A stretch of DNA of 64,000 bases from Hyaloperonospora brassicae (GCA_947650285.1 CANTFL010000861.1:124001-188000), one strand, 5' to 3'. Shown: positions 1 through 11,804, numbered from the stretch's first letter. A program made the numbers and translations. The notes: a model not told the origin generated them from the letters alone.

Positions 1-1
1 T

Positions 2-3000
2 ACACTCGTCTTCAGCACCTTCGCGACCCTGATCCACGTGATCTTGATTCGCAATATATCTTTGACCACTAACTCGATCTTGATTGATAGAAAATTCAAA
101 CGGTTCATCGGGTAAATGTGAAATCAATCTGCGATCTTGACAAGTCGAACACGGTGGTTCACCTTCGCGACTCCGATCTTCTCGATCTTCTCGATCTTGA
201 TCGACGGAAAACTCAAACGACCCATCATGTGAATGCAGGTCGTTTTCGCCATATCGATCTCCACTTGTAGGGTGATCACCGCAGAGAAATCCACGCCCCC
301 TGTCCAGATCAGCTTCGAGATCTTGATCCATACAAAACGTTTGATGACTTTCTCGATCTTGATCGATAGAAAGCTCAAACGATCCATCGGGTAAATGTGA
401 AATCAATCTGCGATCTTGACAAGTCGAACACGGTGGTTCACCTTCGCGATCTTCTCGATCTTCTCGATCTTGATCGACGGAAAACTCAAACGACCCATCA
501 TGTGAATGCAGGTCGTTTTCGCCATATCGATCTCCACTTGTAGGGTGATCACCGCAGAGAAATCCACGCCCCCTGTCCAGATCAGCTTCGAGATCTTGAT
601 CCATACAAAACGTTTGATGACTTTCTCGATCTTGATCGATAGAAAGCTCAAACGATCCATCGGGTAAATGTGAAATCAATCTGCGATCTTGACAAGTCGA
701 ACACGGTGGTTCACCTTCGCGATCTTCTCGATCTTCTCGATCTTGATCGACGGAAAACTCAAACGACCCATCATGTGAATGCAGGTCGTTTTCGCCATAT
801 CGATCTCCACTTGTAGGGTGATCACCGCAGAGAAATCCACGACCCCTGTCCAGATCAGCTTCGAGATCTTGATCCATACAAAACGTTTGATGACTTTCTC
901 GATCTTGATCGACAGAAAGCCCAAACGATCCATCAGGTAAATGCGAAATCACTTTGCGATCTTGACAGATCCAGTACTGCGAGTCACCTTCGGGATCTTG
1001 ATCCGTAGAATTTCCTTGACCTCTTTCTCGATCTTGATCAATAGAAAGCGTAAACGGTCCATAGTGAGAAGGCGGATTCATTCCGCAGTCTCGATCTGTC
1101 GAATACTGTGTTTCATCATCGCGATCTTGACATGTCCAATGCTGTGGGTCATCTACATAATCTCGATTCATTACATAGGAGCGATCACTTTCTCGATCTT
1201 GATCAATATGACGTTGAACCGATCTATCGTGTGGAGGATGAACCACTCTTCGATCTCGTTCCGTCAAATACTGTAGATCCTCTTCGCAATCCCGGTCAGC
1301 AGAACTCTGAAACGATTCATCATGTGACAGTATATCGACGACGGCATTCTCTTCTCCTGACGCAGGTTTGATACTTTCTCCTCCCGTTTCAGCTTTAGAA
1401 ATCCGATGAGTAATTACTGCCGCTTCCCTCGCCGTTTCCACCGGATCATCGTTTGATCGTGTCATTAACTCTATCGATTTAACATAGTTAGCAGGATTCG
1501 CTGGAGATTCGATCCATTCATTATCGGGCCACTTCCATTGTTCATCTGTAGTATTTTCATACGCTAAGGTTTGACACTCCTTGTATCGGCCAGATCCATA
1601 CAACACGTATCCTTGAGATCTTGGTGTTGTCTCGCCTTTCATCCACATACCGAGTGTGGTATGTGGTGGTAACACGATCTTCTGATCACCAATATTCGTC
1701 ACCTGCAGATATAATAGCTTGCCAGGACCGTATCTTACTGTTGGCACCCAATCCAGTCCTCGTGCGATCCACAACCTTGAGAACGCTTGACTAATACCGA
1801 TCTTCACCTCCGTAGATTCTCCAACAGGGATCTCGATGGGTTGATCAGTAGCTTTTATCTTTTTCACCTTCGATTTATACGGTGAACGTTGTCCTGAGAA
1901 GCGAATTGGATTCTCATCCGATTGTTTTCGTGAAAGGTAGTATTGTTGATCGACCAATTCTTCGTGTCCACAATACTCGAACAAGAATTCTTCCACCAGC
2001 GCCTTCCAATCAAATTTTATCGATTCGTTCAGTTGAAGATACCAATATCGGGCTGGAGCGGTGAGCAAATCACCAAACTCCAAACATTTTTCATCATCGA
2101 GTATTTGTTCTCGAGCAAAAGCCGATCTGACCTTGCCGATCCAGCTCCGAGCCCAATCTTCGTCTCGACTATTTCCTGAAAACTCTTCCAGATGTGAGAA
2201 GACGGAGGCCCTGTCGACTGTTTGTCCACAATATTCAAACAAGAATTCTTCCAACAGCGCATTCCAATCAAATTGTATCGATTCGTTCAGTTGAAGATAC
2301 CAATATCGAGCTGGAACGGTAAGCAAATCACCAAACACCAAACATTTTTCTTCATCAGGTATTTGTTCCCGAAGAAAAGCCGACATGACCTTGTCGATCC
2401 AGCTCAAAGCCCAATCTTCGTCTCGACCTTTTCCTGAAAACTCTTCCAGACATGAGATCACGGACGACCTTGGTTGTATGTCGATCTTGGCTTGCTCTTC
2501 AAAGGCTTCAATCCTGGCCTTGCCGATCCTGTCCTTTAGAGACGATCCTCTAAATGGTCCCAGAGATATCCGACGAACGCTGATGGACCCATCTGACTCG
2601 ATCTCGGAGTCAGATGAGGCGTAATAAGTCGATCCTGAGGGGTGTTCTTGAGGTGATCCCAAGGGTGTGACGATCCCGTCTCTAGGAGTGGTGGTCTTGC
2701 CCACCAGAAGTATCATGACCTCCACGAACTCGCTTACTGCGTTCTTCAACTGTTCCAAGCTGCATCCCATCAATTCATCTGAATCGAAAGCATTAGGGCA
2801 GAAGCCCGTGTCAATCAACATCTGCAAAATCAAATCAATCGCGCCGAGTTTGCTTGTCACGGGCGGCGGGATAGAGATCGGCTTACCCAGAGGGCCGATC
2901 CACTTGGGCCGTAATATCTTGAACACTGGGTTTGTCTTGAGCAGTGTCTTGAAATGGCTATAATAGCACTGCCATTTCGCACGCTCCCACATTTGAGTCA

Positions 3001-3622
3001 CCGACTCCATCTTCGACACCGCGATCTGGGCCATCTCACCATCATATTCTTCTTTGACTACGATCTCCGATCCGATTGGTTTTCCGATTAGATGATCTTC
3101 GCCATTCGATCCCAGCCCTTTCTTCTTCTTTCGTGCCGATCCGGCGGGGTTCTTGGCCGTCTTTCTCGTGTTAGTGTTTGGTGACCTGCTGACGAGGGTA
3201 TTCGATCCCGGCGCTTTCTTCTTTTTTCGTGCCGATCCGGCCAACGTCTTCCTCGTATTAATGTCAGGTGACCTGCTGACGAGGGTATTGAGTTTGGCTT
3301 TCGCCGTTTTGGTTTTCACCATTGGATCTTCATCCAGCAGATCGCTCTTTGCAGAGCGATCTGCGGTGGCCCCCGAAAGGGCCCTAGGAGGTATTTGAGG
3401 TTTATCTTCCAGATCGACCTCTCGATCTTCCTCTTCCATTTTCTTTTCATCAGAGCCCCTCCCAAAACTCTGATGATCCGAGGATCTTGTGTTTCTGCGT
3501 GTCTGCGTCGATCCCTCTGTCGCTGACACTTCAATCCCAGGTTCTTGCTTGATCTTGACATCTTCGCCAGTGGACTCACGGTGAAATCCAGAGGCCTCAG
3601 AAGATCCGGGCACGCGCACCAT
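2..3622 (-). CDS. Gag-like retroelement polyprotein, partial (runs off left edge)
   Basis: I read this frame without a stop from ATG 3622 to the window edge, about 1,207 codons, so the C-terminus lies outside. The order is a charged N-terminus; two copies of a lysine-rich segment (SARKKKK, residues about 120-165); a long acidic and serine stretch; then two adjacent 86-residue copies of a segment containing DEDWA, ARYWYLQLNES and FEYCG (about 391-560), which resembles the helical Retrotrans_gag domain. A beta-rich segment follows (about 600-690), then a Gln/Asp/Arg-rich repeat tail. The Gag assignment rests on the W-W-EEF pattern and on resemblance to oomycete retroelement polyproteins. No reverse transcriptase is inside the window. 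An in-frame TGA at 3692-3694 separates it from about 300 more open bases upstream, so the true start could be further up. Codon usage differs from the host genes. Confidence 0.72.
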   Translation of the reverse strand, partial: MVRVPGSSEASGFHRESTGEDVKIKQEPGIEVSATEGSTQTRRNTRSSDHQSFGRGSDEKKMEEEDREVDLEDKPQIPPRALSGATADRSAKSDLLDEDPMVKTKTAKAKLNTLVSRSPDINTRKTLAGSARKKKKAPGSNTLVSRSPNTNTRKTAKNPAGSARKKKKGLGSNGEDHLIGKPIGSEIVVKEEYDGEMAQIAVSKMESVTQMWERAKWQCYYSHFKTLLKTNPVFKILRPKWIGPLGKPISIPPPVTSKLGAIDLILQMLIDTGFCPNAFDSDELMGCSLEQLKNAVSEFVEVMILLVGKTTTPRDGIVTPLGSPQEHPSGSTYYASSDSEIESDGSISVRRISLGPFRGSSLKDRIGKARIEAFEEQAKIDIQPRSSVISCLEEFSGKGRDEDWALSWIDKVMSAFLREQIPDEEKCLVFGDLLTVPARYWYLQLNESIQFDWNALLEEFLFEYCGQTVDRASVFSHLEEFSGNSRDEDWARSWIGKVRSAFAREQILDDEKCLEFGDLLTAPARYWYLQLNESIKFDWKALVEEFLFEYCGHEELVDQQYYLSRKQSDENPIRFSGQRSPYKSKVKKIKATDQPIEIPVGESTEVKIGISQAFSRLWIARGLDWVPTVRYGPGKLLYLQVTNIGDQKIVLPPHTTLGMWMKGETTPRSQGYVLYGSGRYKECQTLAYENTTDEQWKWPDNEWIESPANPANYVKSIELMTRSNDDPVETAREAAVITHRISKAETGGESIKPASGEENAVVDILSHDESFQSSADRDCEEDLQYLTERDRRVVHPPHDRSVQRHIDQDRESDRSYVMNRDYVDDPQHWTCQDRDDETQYSTDRDCGMNPPSHYGPFTLSIDQDRERGQGNSTDQDPEGDSQYWICQDRKVISHLPDGSFGLSVDQDRESHQTFCMDQDLEADLDRGRGFLCGDHPTSGDRYGENDLHSHDGSFEFSVDQDREDREDREGEPPCSTCQDRRLISHLPDGSFELSIDQDRESHQTFCMDQDLEADLDRGRGFLCGDHPTSGDRYGENDLHSHDGSFEFSVDQDREDREDREGEPPCSTCQDRRLISHLPDGSFELSIDQDRESHQTFCMDQDLEADLDRGRGFLCGDHPTSGDRYGENDLHSHDGSFEFSVDQDREDREDRSREGEPPCSTCQDRRLISHLPDEPFEFSINQDRVSGQRYIANQDHVDQGREGAEDEC
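121..939 (-). repeat. Three tandem 273-bp in-frame repeats
   Basis: Three near-identical units start at about 121, 400 and 673. Spacings are 279 and 273 bp, because the first copy has one extra 6-base insertion. Every unit length is a multiple of three, so the minus-strand frame stays open and encodes 91 to 93 residues per unit, rich in DQD, DRE and EDRE. Divergent copies continue to about 1,290. The near-identity points to recent expansion or homogenisation. Confidence 0.9.
1940..2449 (-). repeat. Tandem duplication of the gag core segment (258 bp)
   Basis: On the minus strand the stretch starting LEEFSG at 2449 recurs at 2191, exactly 258 bases (86 codons) later. Both copies carry DEDWA, GDLL, ARYWYLQLNES and EEFLFEYCG, with scattered substitutions. 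The duplication keeps frame. Confidence 0.85.
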
Positions 3623-3691
3623 TGTGGTGAAGTCGATCTCACAAAATTGCTTTAGTGAGTGTCGATCTTCCACTTGCCCAGACTTGCCGAC

Positions 3692-4404
3692 TCACGGAGG
3701 GGGTACTCCGATCCGTGCCTTGCTGTATAACCTTGTGCTCACCTTGTGTACCCGTCGGTTGGGCTGGCTTGAGCTCTTCGTAACGGCCTTGGGAGATGTC
3801 GATCTCGCTGAGAGGTTTGGGGTTGAGCGTTCGCTTCCGGTGCGGAAATCTTCACACCACGAACGGGGGTTCTGCGATCTTGATCTTGAGTCGCGGCAGA
3901 TCTCTACTTGGGCGATGTCGCGATCTCGATCTTGAATCACACCGATCTCGATTTGTCTTCGGGATCGGGGTCTTCGCTGTGCGGAAATCTTCACTCAGCA
4001 AATAGTTGTCTTGCGTCGATCTTGCCTTGGGATCGGTCCGATCTTGGTCTCGGGATCGGCCGATCTTGCCGGAAGTGCGCAATTGGGCGGATCGGTTGCT
4101 TGTTTCGCCAAAATGAAACGTGCCGATCTGCCCTATAGATCGCTTCGGTCTTGCTCGGTCTTGTCTTGAACGCCTTGTCCAGATCTTCTGACCACTTGAG
4201 CCGCCTCGCGATCTTGTAACCAAAGTCCTTTTCCTTTCCTGTTGTTGCTGCTACCCTAGCAGTTGAGTTGAGTGTGGTGAGTACTTGATCGATCCGGGCC
4301 AGATATCCCGAGATCGCTCTTCTCGATCTTGGCCAACAATCCAAGATCGGTCTTCTGTGTCCCTGTAACACGCGTGCCTTGACCCGCCGGGGAAGCCAAA
4401 TCAA
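3692..4404 (-). pseudogene. 5' part of the Gag-like retroelement, broken frames
   Basis: Upstream of the long frame, two overlapping open minus-strand stretches (3692-3994 and 3991-4404) lack an ATG start. The first is in the same frame as the big ORF and ends in a TGA at 3692-3694. The second contains a helical, charged region (LARIDQVLTTLNSTARV, then KWSEDLDKAFKT) that looks like a Gag N-terminus. Many GATCTTG-type motifs make the stretch repetitive. I read it as the decayed start of the same gene or its leader. Confidence 0.4.
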
Positions 4405-5600
4405 TCTTGCCCGGAGAAGAGGGGAGGGGGACGTGCGTCGTGAGCAGAAGAAGTAGAGTTCAAGTCTGTTTATTAACCAACCAAATTAATATCCGACCTA
4501 TCCTTAAGCCTATTCCCAACCGTAGGTCACTGTCCAAGTCGATATCACCTTTAAGCTTGACCGCCCCCTTGAACACGTGTCGAAATCTCGTGACCTGTGC
4601 TCCAAAGATAGCGCCAATACTCCCGATATCGTACCTAGACACCAAAAAGGACCAAATTCCAAATACGGTACCAAATACCCAATTTTGATACCGAAAAGTC
4701 CAAAATAGTATCCAAATGCCGAACGTGTCTAAATCCATTTTGCGACGTCAATTCAACCGGCTTCCACTGTCTCTTTCGGTCTGAACTTTTGCGACATCAC
4801 TCATGGACCTTCAACAAGCATGTATATCACAATCCAATAGCTCCATCATCGATATATCCATAATCAGCAGGGAACATGACCGATCTGATGCCCAATTCGA
4901 GATCGTTGAGGATCGACACAGTGCGATCCGGCCCTATATGTTCTTCCGTTAGTTGTGCATGGTCCGATACCATCCTCAAGGGTTTAGCCGCACAATGGGA
5001 CCATCCACAATTCTCAAAACGGTCCCACGGACTCCCACAAACATCCGCACTTCCAGATCGGTCCATAATTAACCTAAATCAGTACTCCCATTGGAGATCG
5101 GTGATGTGTATCTTCGATCACCTGGATGCTGCAACTTTGTCACAGAGTCACGTCGCATCGCTTGGTCTCAGAAGTACCTTTCTCAGTTCAGATCGGTCTT
5201 CTGGTTCAATCTAGTCCCTCGTCCCAGATTGCACCGTGGAAATCATCGATGTCTGCGACTCGTCCCAGATTGTTCCAAGAAAATCACCCCTTTCTGCGCC
5301 TCGTCTCAGTCCGTTCCACGTCCATCCTTTGGCCGACCGTTGGATCGGTCCGTCGATCTCCGTGGGATCACCTTCCGCCTCTCATCGGATCGCCAGATCA
5401 CTTGGTGCCATTTTTCACCAGTACGTGGCGCCTCAATTAGATGGCCACCGATCCATATCATAAAATTTAATTAATGACTTTGCCACAAAAACATAACTAT
5501 ATTAAATGCAGCTCTACCTTTTTCCTTAGACAGATCCTTCGAGTTCTGCCTACTTCGATGCGCTTCCTCACGCCACGTGTACGTGACGTCGGGTGCACAC
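4405..5600. other. Possible LTR/leader of the left retroelement; no gene
   Basis: No convincing coding sequence. Read on the minus strand there is an AATAAA at about 4470-4480 followed by a pyrimidine-rich stretch. This would fit the polyadenylation part of an upstream LTR for the minus-strand element at 1-4404. A matching LTR copy is outside the window, so neither LTR boundary can be set. Confidence 0.25.
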
Positions 5601-5635
5601 AACCTTGTGTTGAATTGACACAGGGCGTTCCCCGT

Positions 5636-5960
5636 TACACCAGTGATATTGTTGCAGTGAATCAAGAGTCTAATCATTGGTTGGTACAGGCCATTACGTT
5701 AACTCATCAATCGCTACTAGACGCGCGCAATAAGTGGTGAGTATACGTCACAATACATGTTGTTATATATAAAAATAGATAAGACACTCACAAGATGAGA
5801 CACATATTAGTACTAAGATATATTGATAGTTATAATCTTCTATTACCAACCTCGTCGTTTAGTGGTAGATCTTGCATAGTAAAAGGATACTGTGTACGCC
5901 ATCTGACAGGGACCTAGCTCACACTGTTGTCAGTGAGAGCTTGCTACACACTAAAGTCAG
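5636..5960 (+). repeat. Degenerate Gypsy LTR fragment
   Basis: The stretch around 5675-5740 (TCATTGGTTG, then AATCGCTACTAGACGCGCGC) matches, in opposite orientation, the LTRs of the Gypsy element at 48165-48623 and 55815-56271. Similarity continues more weakly on both sides. No internal Gypsy sequence adjoins it, so it is a solo LTR or LTR remnant of the same family. Confidence 0.7.
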
Positions 5961-6470
5961 TACGTAGCTAGTGCCCTGTTAGGCAACATACGTTTTTTAT
6001 TCTGGTCGCGCATAACATGACATATGAATGTGTGTATAATGAGGGACGTTACTACTAGGCGGGACAATGCTGATAAGCCCCAAACAACAGCACCCAAAGG
6101 TTCAACTTTCTCGCACGTAATACATCATCGGTATCGAAACAACGATTTTTAGGCTCGCACTACCATACCAAACCGGCTAATCAACATGATACTTTACCGA
6201 AACAGTATGCAGAGTTATTCATATGACATAAGACAAGATTATGTAACTGGCCGAGTAATCAAGCTGATCAAAGAAGCCTTCAGTGGGTTCTCTTAAGGCA
6301 TACTGGTGTGTCATGGTCCACTAGGAGATCGAATGTAAGTCAGTCTAGCACAAAGGCTATACGCTTATGGGGGACGTGATCTGAGCAAGAACCAGGTAAG
6401 ATAGTGGACGAGCTGATCCCTGTACTTTACATAACTCAGACTAGAATCCGGCTCTTTAGGAAGAGATCAC
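5961..6470. other. No gene seen
   Basis: AT-rich sequence with frequent stops in all frames. I see only possible 5' continuation of the Copia scrap that follows. Confidence 0.4.
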
Positions 6471-6600
6471 CATGTGCAGCGCATTACACGCATCGTCAAA
6501 CTAAAATGCGTCGAGTCGAAACTCATGCCGGATACCTTGCTGACGAAAGCGTTGCGTGCCCCAAGAATGACGGAGCTAGATGGAGTTATTAAGCAGAAAT
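6470..6600 (+). pseudogene. Copia RNase H C-terminal scrap
   Basis: About 40 residues in one frame (VKLKCVESK, then LMPDTLLTKALRAPRMTEL) match the conserved C-terminal tail of oomycete Copia polyproteins. The same tail occurs in the minus-strand Copia at 18644-18760. Flanks are full of stops. It is an isolated 3' end of a dead element. Confidence 0.7.
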
Positions 6601-7019
6601 ATTCGATATGTCTACAGAGAATGTCCTACCACTCTAGCATCCGCAATGAAGACGACGAGATGAGAATGGCTTACGTGCACGACGCATGCACAGGAAGAAA
6701 AGAAAAGAAGAAGAAGTACAAGTATCCTACTATAAAAACAACTCGTATGCATCACACGTAACCACCACTTTACTATCACTTGTACTTATACTTAGTAACA
6801 CTTAATACAAATCTGAGTTGCATTTTATACATCCACTCAGAATATTAATACACATACTCTATTGTTGTCGGTATGACCTCAACTAGAGTTTTTATATCGC
6901 TATGTCGCACGAAAAGTTATAAGATTCAAAGGTTTGGCGTCAATACTGCTATTATGAATGGTAATTAGGACGAAAATGTGTGCATGAGAGTCTCACAAGG
7001 TTCACAAGCAGAAAAATAT

Positions 7020-7900
7020 ATGGTTTGTTAGGTTTGACGCAGTCTGTATGAGCTGAAGCAAGCAGCGGAATTTTGCTACACGACTATTCGTGCCGCCTTT
7101 GGGTATATGAATTTCATTTAAAGTCTTGCAGACCCATGTGTCTTTCTACGTCATTCCAGTCAAGGTTTTGGTGGATCGTTGGTATACATCGTACTGTATG
7201 CTGATGACCTTATGATCGGGTGCAATAATAATTAAGAAGCTAATATTGTTAGTCGCGAGCAAAGCGCTCATTTTTCGCTGGAGTCTCTCGGTGCCTCAAG
7301 CTTTGTGTTTGAATGGAAATTTAGTGCAACATTTACAAGGAAAAAATCATTTGGGGCAATGCAACTTTTTGTAAGATGGTTCCCCTTTTCAACCTCAATT
7401 TATCACATGCCGTGCGAAATCCATTATTGTTTGATCTAGACCTCGTGCCAGACGACTTCGATGACGTCCTCGATGACAAGACAGCTTATCATTAACTCGT
7501 AGGATCCCTTTTTTAGTTGCCAACGCAGATCGGCTAGACACCAGATATCTCTGCTTCCCTTGTCTATACTGTCGCAGTCTCTCGACTGCACAGGTGCAAT
7601 GTATTGCTTGCAGCAAAGAGAGCGTTGTGCTATCGAAAAGGCATACAAATTCACGGAATCTATTACTCACGATCGACGAACAATGTAGTAGTTTACGGGC
7701 ATCAATGTGAAGCTAAATGGGGCGGAGATAAACACACCCGTCGATCAAGTTCTGGTATGGTGATTTTTTCGGCGATGGTCTGGCGATGTAAAGAAGAAAG
7801 CGTCAGGCTGCGGTAGCACCGTCATCGGCAGAGGCTGAATATGTGGCACTTGTATTGGTCACGCAAGAAGTGCTATGGCTTTAATATTCGCTAAAAGAAT
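7020..7900 (+). pseudogene. Copia reverse transcriptase/RNase H relic
   Basis: Several frames show Copia motifs in the correct order. An RVT_2 active-site block (VYIVLYADDLMIG) lies at about 7175-7220. The segment at 7604-7770 reads as AAKRxLxYxKGxQxHGIYYSRS and then DKHTRRSSSGMVIFS. Near 7805-7890 shifted frames recover the RNase H motif SAEAEYVAL. Frameshifts and stops separate the blocks. No LTR is seen. Confidence 0.75.
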
Positions 7901-9762
7901 TTGTACTTCAATCATCCGGTGCAATAACGATTAAATAAGACTGGAACACGTACCATTGGAAGACCAGCTAGCGGCCTTTTCGACCGAGGATATGCCGCCC
8001 TCTCGTCTTGCGAAGCTTTGCAATCTGCAGTATTGTTCCACTCTCTAGTTGGGGGCGAGTGTAGCGAGATGGTGCTGCGCACAACATTGTATGACGTCTA
8101 TTGAAAACATGCGCATTGAGAAACTGCGTGTTCAAGTGTCGAAGGGCAATTCAACCACTGATTGGTGGAACACCAAATTTGCAGTTGTGAAAGCTTAAAA
8201 AAGGGGTTCTAGAATCTTTTATATATCTACATATTGCGGTACAACTAAGAGAGTATGAAAGACAGCAACAGCGATAACGGTAGTTCACTTTCCATAATGT
8301 GCTATAGAAGACAGGCGATGGTTAGTATGGCTGAAAAGAACCTTAAACGTTTCGCCCAGACCAGAGACACAATACAGTATACCTTCGATGCAACAAAACT
8401 TGGCATCTAATTCATCTGGATGTTCAGCGAGGGCGCGAGTATCTGATTATGCATGTTACACTATCCGCTCGATCGACAGTGTCGTAAAAGACTGCGTGGA
8501 AAATTCAGTTATGTACGATATTGAAACTGAAGAACTAGACCTGTAGGACCGCGCGAAGCTACAAGAAATTGACGAGCCGATTGAATTACTAGATACATAA
8601 ATCTGGAATCATGACAGCTTGGTGGATATTGTTTCTACGCAATACGTAGAAAAGCAGAGTCTAGCCCAAAATTTGTAAGCGACTTTTAACGACATATTGA
8701 ATGTCTTCGGGAGAAAGAATAGCGACCATAAAGCCTTAACCTATATCTCATTCGCAATCACGAGAGCGCCAAATGATAGGCAATCACGAGAAAGAAGCAC
8801 GAAACAATAAGTATCGTCCCGAAAATCATTACCTTTCCCCAGCCGTTTCCCTTCTGCGTAGATAAAATCTACATCATTCAGACTTTTGTGCTTTCTACCG
8901 GTACATATTTCCTGGAAATCTTTAGCAAAAAGAAGTAGTACGTCTCGATGATGCACGCATTTTTGTGATGCTCTAATGCGTCGCGATTTTTCTGAATTTC
9001 AATTCCACAGATGATCCAACTGGGTCATGTCCAGTAATGATGAACGAAAGTGAATCAATCTATTGAGAAAACGCATCGCCGGAAGCATCGGTCGGGCAAA
9101 ACAAGTTTGGCATCGTATCAACAGACACGGAGACACGATGTATAGTTGTAGCACTTTCGGCAAGAATATATCGTGTGCGAACCAACACCTGCTCAATGAT
9201 CCGCAGCAGGATAAATATGAAAAAATGATTATTTTAATTGAAAGCAAACAACTATTCGAATCCTGACAGTATATGATCTTAACAAAAGAAGCCCAGTCTG
9301 TATATCAGCTTCAGGACTTAACCTCTACGGCAAAGATATTCATTCCAATTATTTGCATTTTAAATTCAATTCAACATACTCTCTATCATGATGTCATTTG
9401 TCAGCTTGACGCTTTTCGAAAGTAAAGTAATAAGTCTACAAAACGTAAGTCGAGATATTTATTATTCATTGTGAGTCAGGTTTGCTACAATCGAGCTTAG
9501 GCAGTATCAGCCAATAATCGAATTACTTGCGCGTGTACTGTAGCCTGAATGCGAGTTCTGATCGTTTCCGAGGTCAATGTCATCTAATCGATCCTTTACG
9601 CACGTAATGATACCTATCTTAGCTGTCATAAACGGCAAAGCGCTAATTGATCATCTGAAAGTGAAGTATCAAATAGCTATATAGCTGATACTTAAGTGCA
9701 ATAATACGCTGGAGTTACATCCATGGTTTAGTCAAGATATGATGTTACCAATTGACACAGTA
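7901..9762. other. Unassigned AT-rich region
   Basis: Small ORFs of up to 82 codons occur on both strands (for example 8999-9247 and 9063-9266), but they overlap antisense to each other, lack recognisable motifs and have no consistent frame. I see no gene. Confidence 0.4.
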
Positions 9763-10179
9763 TACCGATGACCGTATTTAGTGCGGACCATACGATTTAT
9801 CAACTACCTATTTTAAGTCGCTCATAGGTATTAGTGAGGACCACACCATTAATGAATCCGCACTAATTATGGGCTTGCAGATTTAGTATGGACCGCACTA
9901 ATTTTAAATGCGGAGATACGGTGCGGATTTATAATGACCGAAGAGCGCAGTATGTAATAATTTATTTGGCTACATGCTTTGAAGCCCATTTATTATGACT
10001 TCGAACAACAGCCAAGGGCGATATAAAGTCGAAACGCTTGGAAAAAGTTCAAATGGAAAGTGAATATAATATCTAGCTAGGTCCTGAATTTGTCTCGTTG
10101 TACTCCTCTAAGCCAATCAATGTCGACTCTACGATATCAGTAACAAAACGATGAGTCGATCTCATCGTCACACACAATC

Positions 10180-11700
10180 ATGCAGTTTCGTCCTTGCCAC
10201 GTAATAATTATGAACCACATACAACGGCATTAACAACAAGTTGGAACGGGAGTGCCATCGTAGTGGATGCGAATTTGCCAGTAATGTGTTGCAGTTCGGC
10301 GTGAATTGCGATTCGTGCCATCGACCACTGACATCAAGTGCCATGCCACAACCTGTCATATACTTACAAGCGTATGTCAAGCCGCAACTGTCGCGCATCC
10401 CATTTACCGCGCGTATGGCTATGTCGGCGAGCTTCCAAGAAGAAGCATTTGCCCGAGTTCTTCAGCTTTCCTGACCAAGAGCCGTTTTTCCGCACGGTGT
10501 CTGAACAGTCGCCTTTTTTTATCATGCGAATCTTCTCGACCTCCCAGAATCGGTTCCATTCGTCCTTGATATTTGAGATGACGAAAGTGTCGGCAGGCTG
10601 GACAAGATCGGTTGCTCAGGGAGAAAAATAGCGTAATTTAGTGTTGATATTCGAGAGAACATCACGTAATTCTGGACTGTCGTTGTGGCCGGCACAGTTG
10701 TCCACATAAATGACGGTCCTTCGTTCAGCACTATCCCCCTTGAATGCGCGCGCCTCGCCAAAACATTGAGAAAATACCGGTAATGGTGTAAAAAGTATAA
10801 TTAATGTGGAGTACTATCGATAATTAATGAGATATGAGTCACCAAACGTTTTATCATTCCAACCTTTAGACTTAGATCAGTATGAAGCACCGAATGCATC
10901 GTCTGGAAGACCGTTTATAGGGTATGATCGGCTTGATTTATGGAAGATCATCATGGGTGCACTGATTCGCGCACGCGAACCGCCCGTGATGCAGACCATC
11001 ATGGTCATCCTGATATCACCCGACACAACATCGGCGCATTTAACCTCTGTATAACCACGAAAACTAAGTGTACGACCGTTTTCGCAGTTGATCACGAAAT
11101 GCGTTTCGTCCATATTACAAAGCTGGTCCTTGTTCAGGTCTCCTGAATTGAAATTACGGCGTAACTCGCCCATTTGGTACGCAACCGTTTTCTCGATATG
11201 GCCCTGCTTCGCGGCGCTGACCATAAGCTTCCTGGTCTGTGCCCGATGGACTATGCCATGAACCTCCTATTGCAACAAACAAATTTAATCAGTAAATTTA
11301 TGTATGTACAAGTGTAAAAAATGTATTCCATGAACTGCTGAACCCATCATGTCTTATTTTTGTCGATGATAGGTTTATCGTAGAACGGATCAATGAAGTT
11401 GGAATCGTATAATATCAATCGTTCATGACAGTGCGAGCAACTTGACCGATTAGGGCTAGAGAGAACTTGAACCCAGAGGCCTTAAGCCGCGTGAATTCGG
11501 ACAGCAACTCGACGTACATGTAGGATATCTATTCAGATCGGTGCCGTCCTCTGCCAGCAACAGTGTTGAGGTTGACCCTCTTTCGCACTGATGGCACAAC
11601 TGCTGATACCGACGCTGCGTGTGTACATCCATATTCACCAACTTTATCGCGCATCTTACACCACCTTGTGGCTTTGGTATTATTGGCGTGCATACAGTTA
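10180..11700 (-). pseudogene. pogo-like DDE transposase, frameshifted
   Basis: On the minus strand the block 11224-10877 contains NMDETHFVIN (first catalytic Asp at 11110-11108). After a frame change VDNCAGHN carries the second Asp (10702-10700), and DLVQPADTF carries a third acidic residue (10591-10589). This matches the DDD/DDE_1 family that includes pogo and Tigger. An upstream N-terminal segment is readable in another frame near 11480-11520 (VELLSEFTRLKASGFKFS). Stops and frameshifts separate the parts, and there is no intact start. Confidence 0.8.
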
Positions 11701-11804
11701 ATTTCAATACCATTGCTTAAAGATGCTCATTTCAATATACCTTGTAGTTTCTGCGGAACTCTGAGGAAAATTTGGCGATCGCTCTAAGGATCAAGCCTTG
11801 TTCA

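Noticed and set aside
941..2624. Several plus-strand ORFs of 60-111 codons
   Set aside because: They are antisense to the long minus-strand Gag-like frame and arise from its repetitive codons.
9200..9262. TTCGAATCC near 9253, like a tRNA T-loop
   Set aside because: No A-box or cloverleaf can be drawn upstream.
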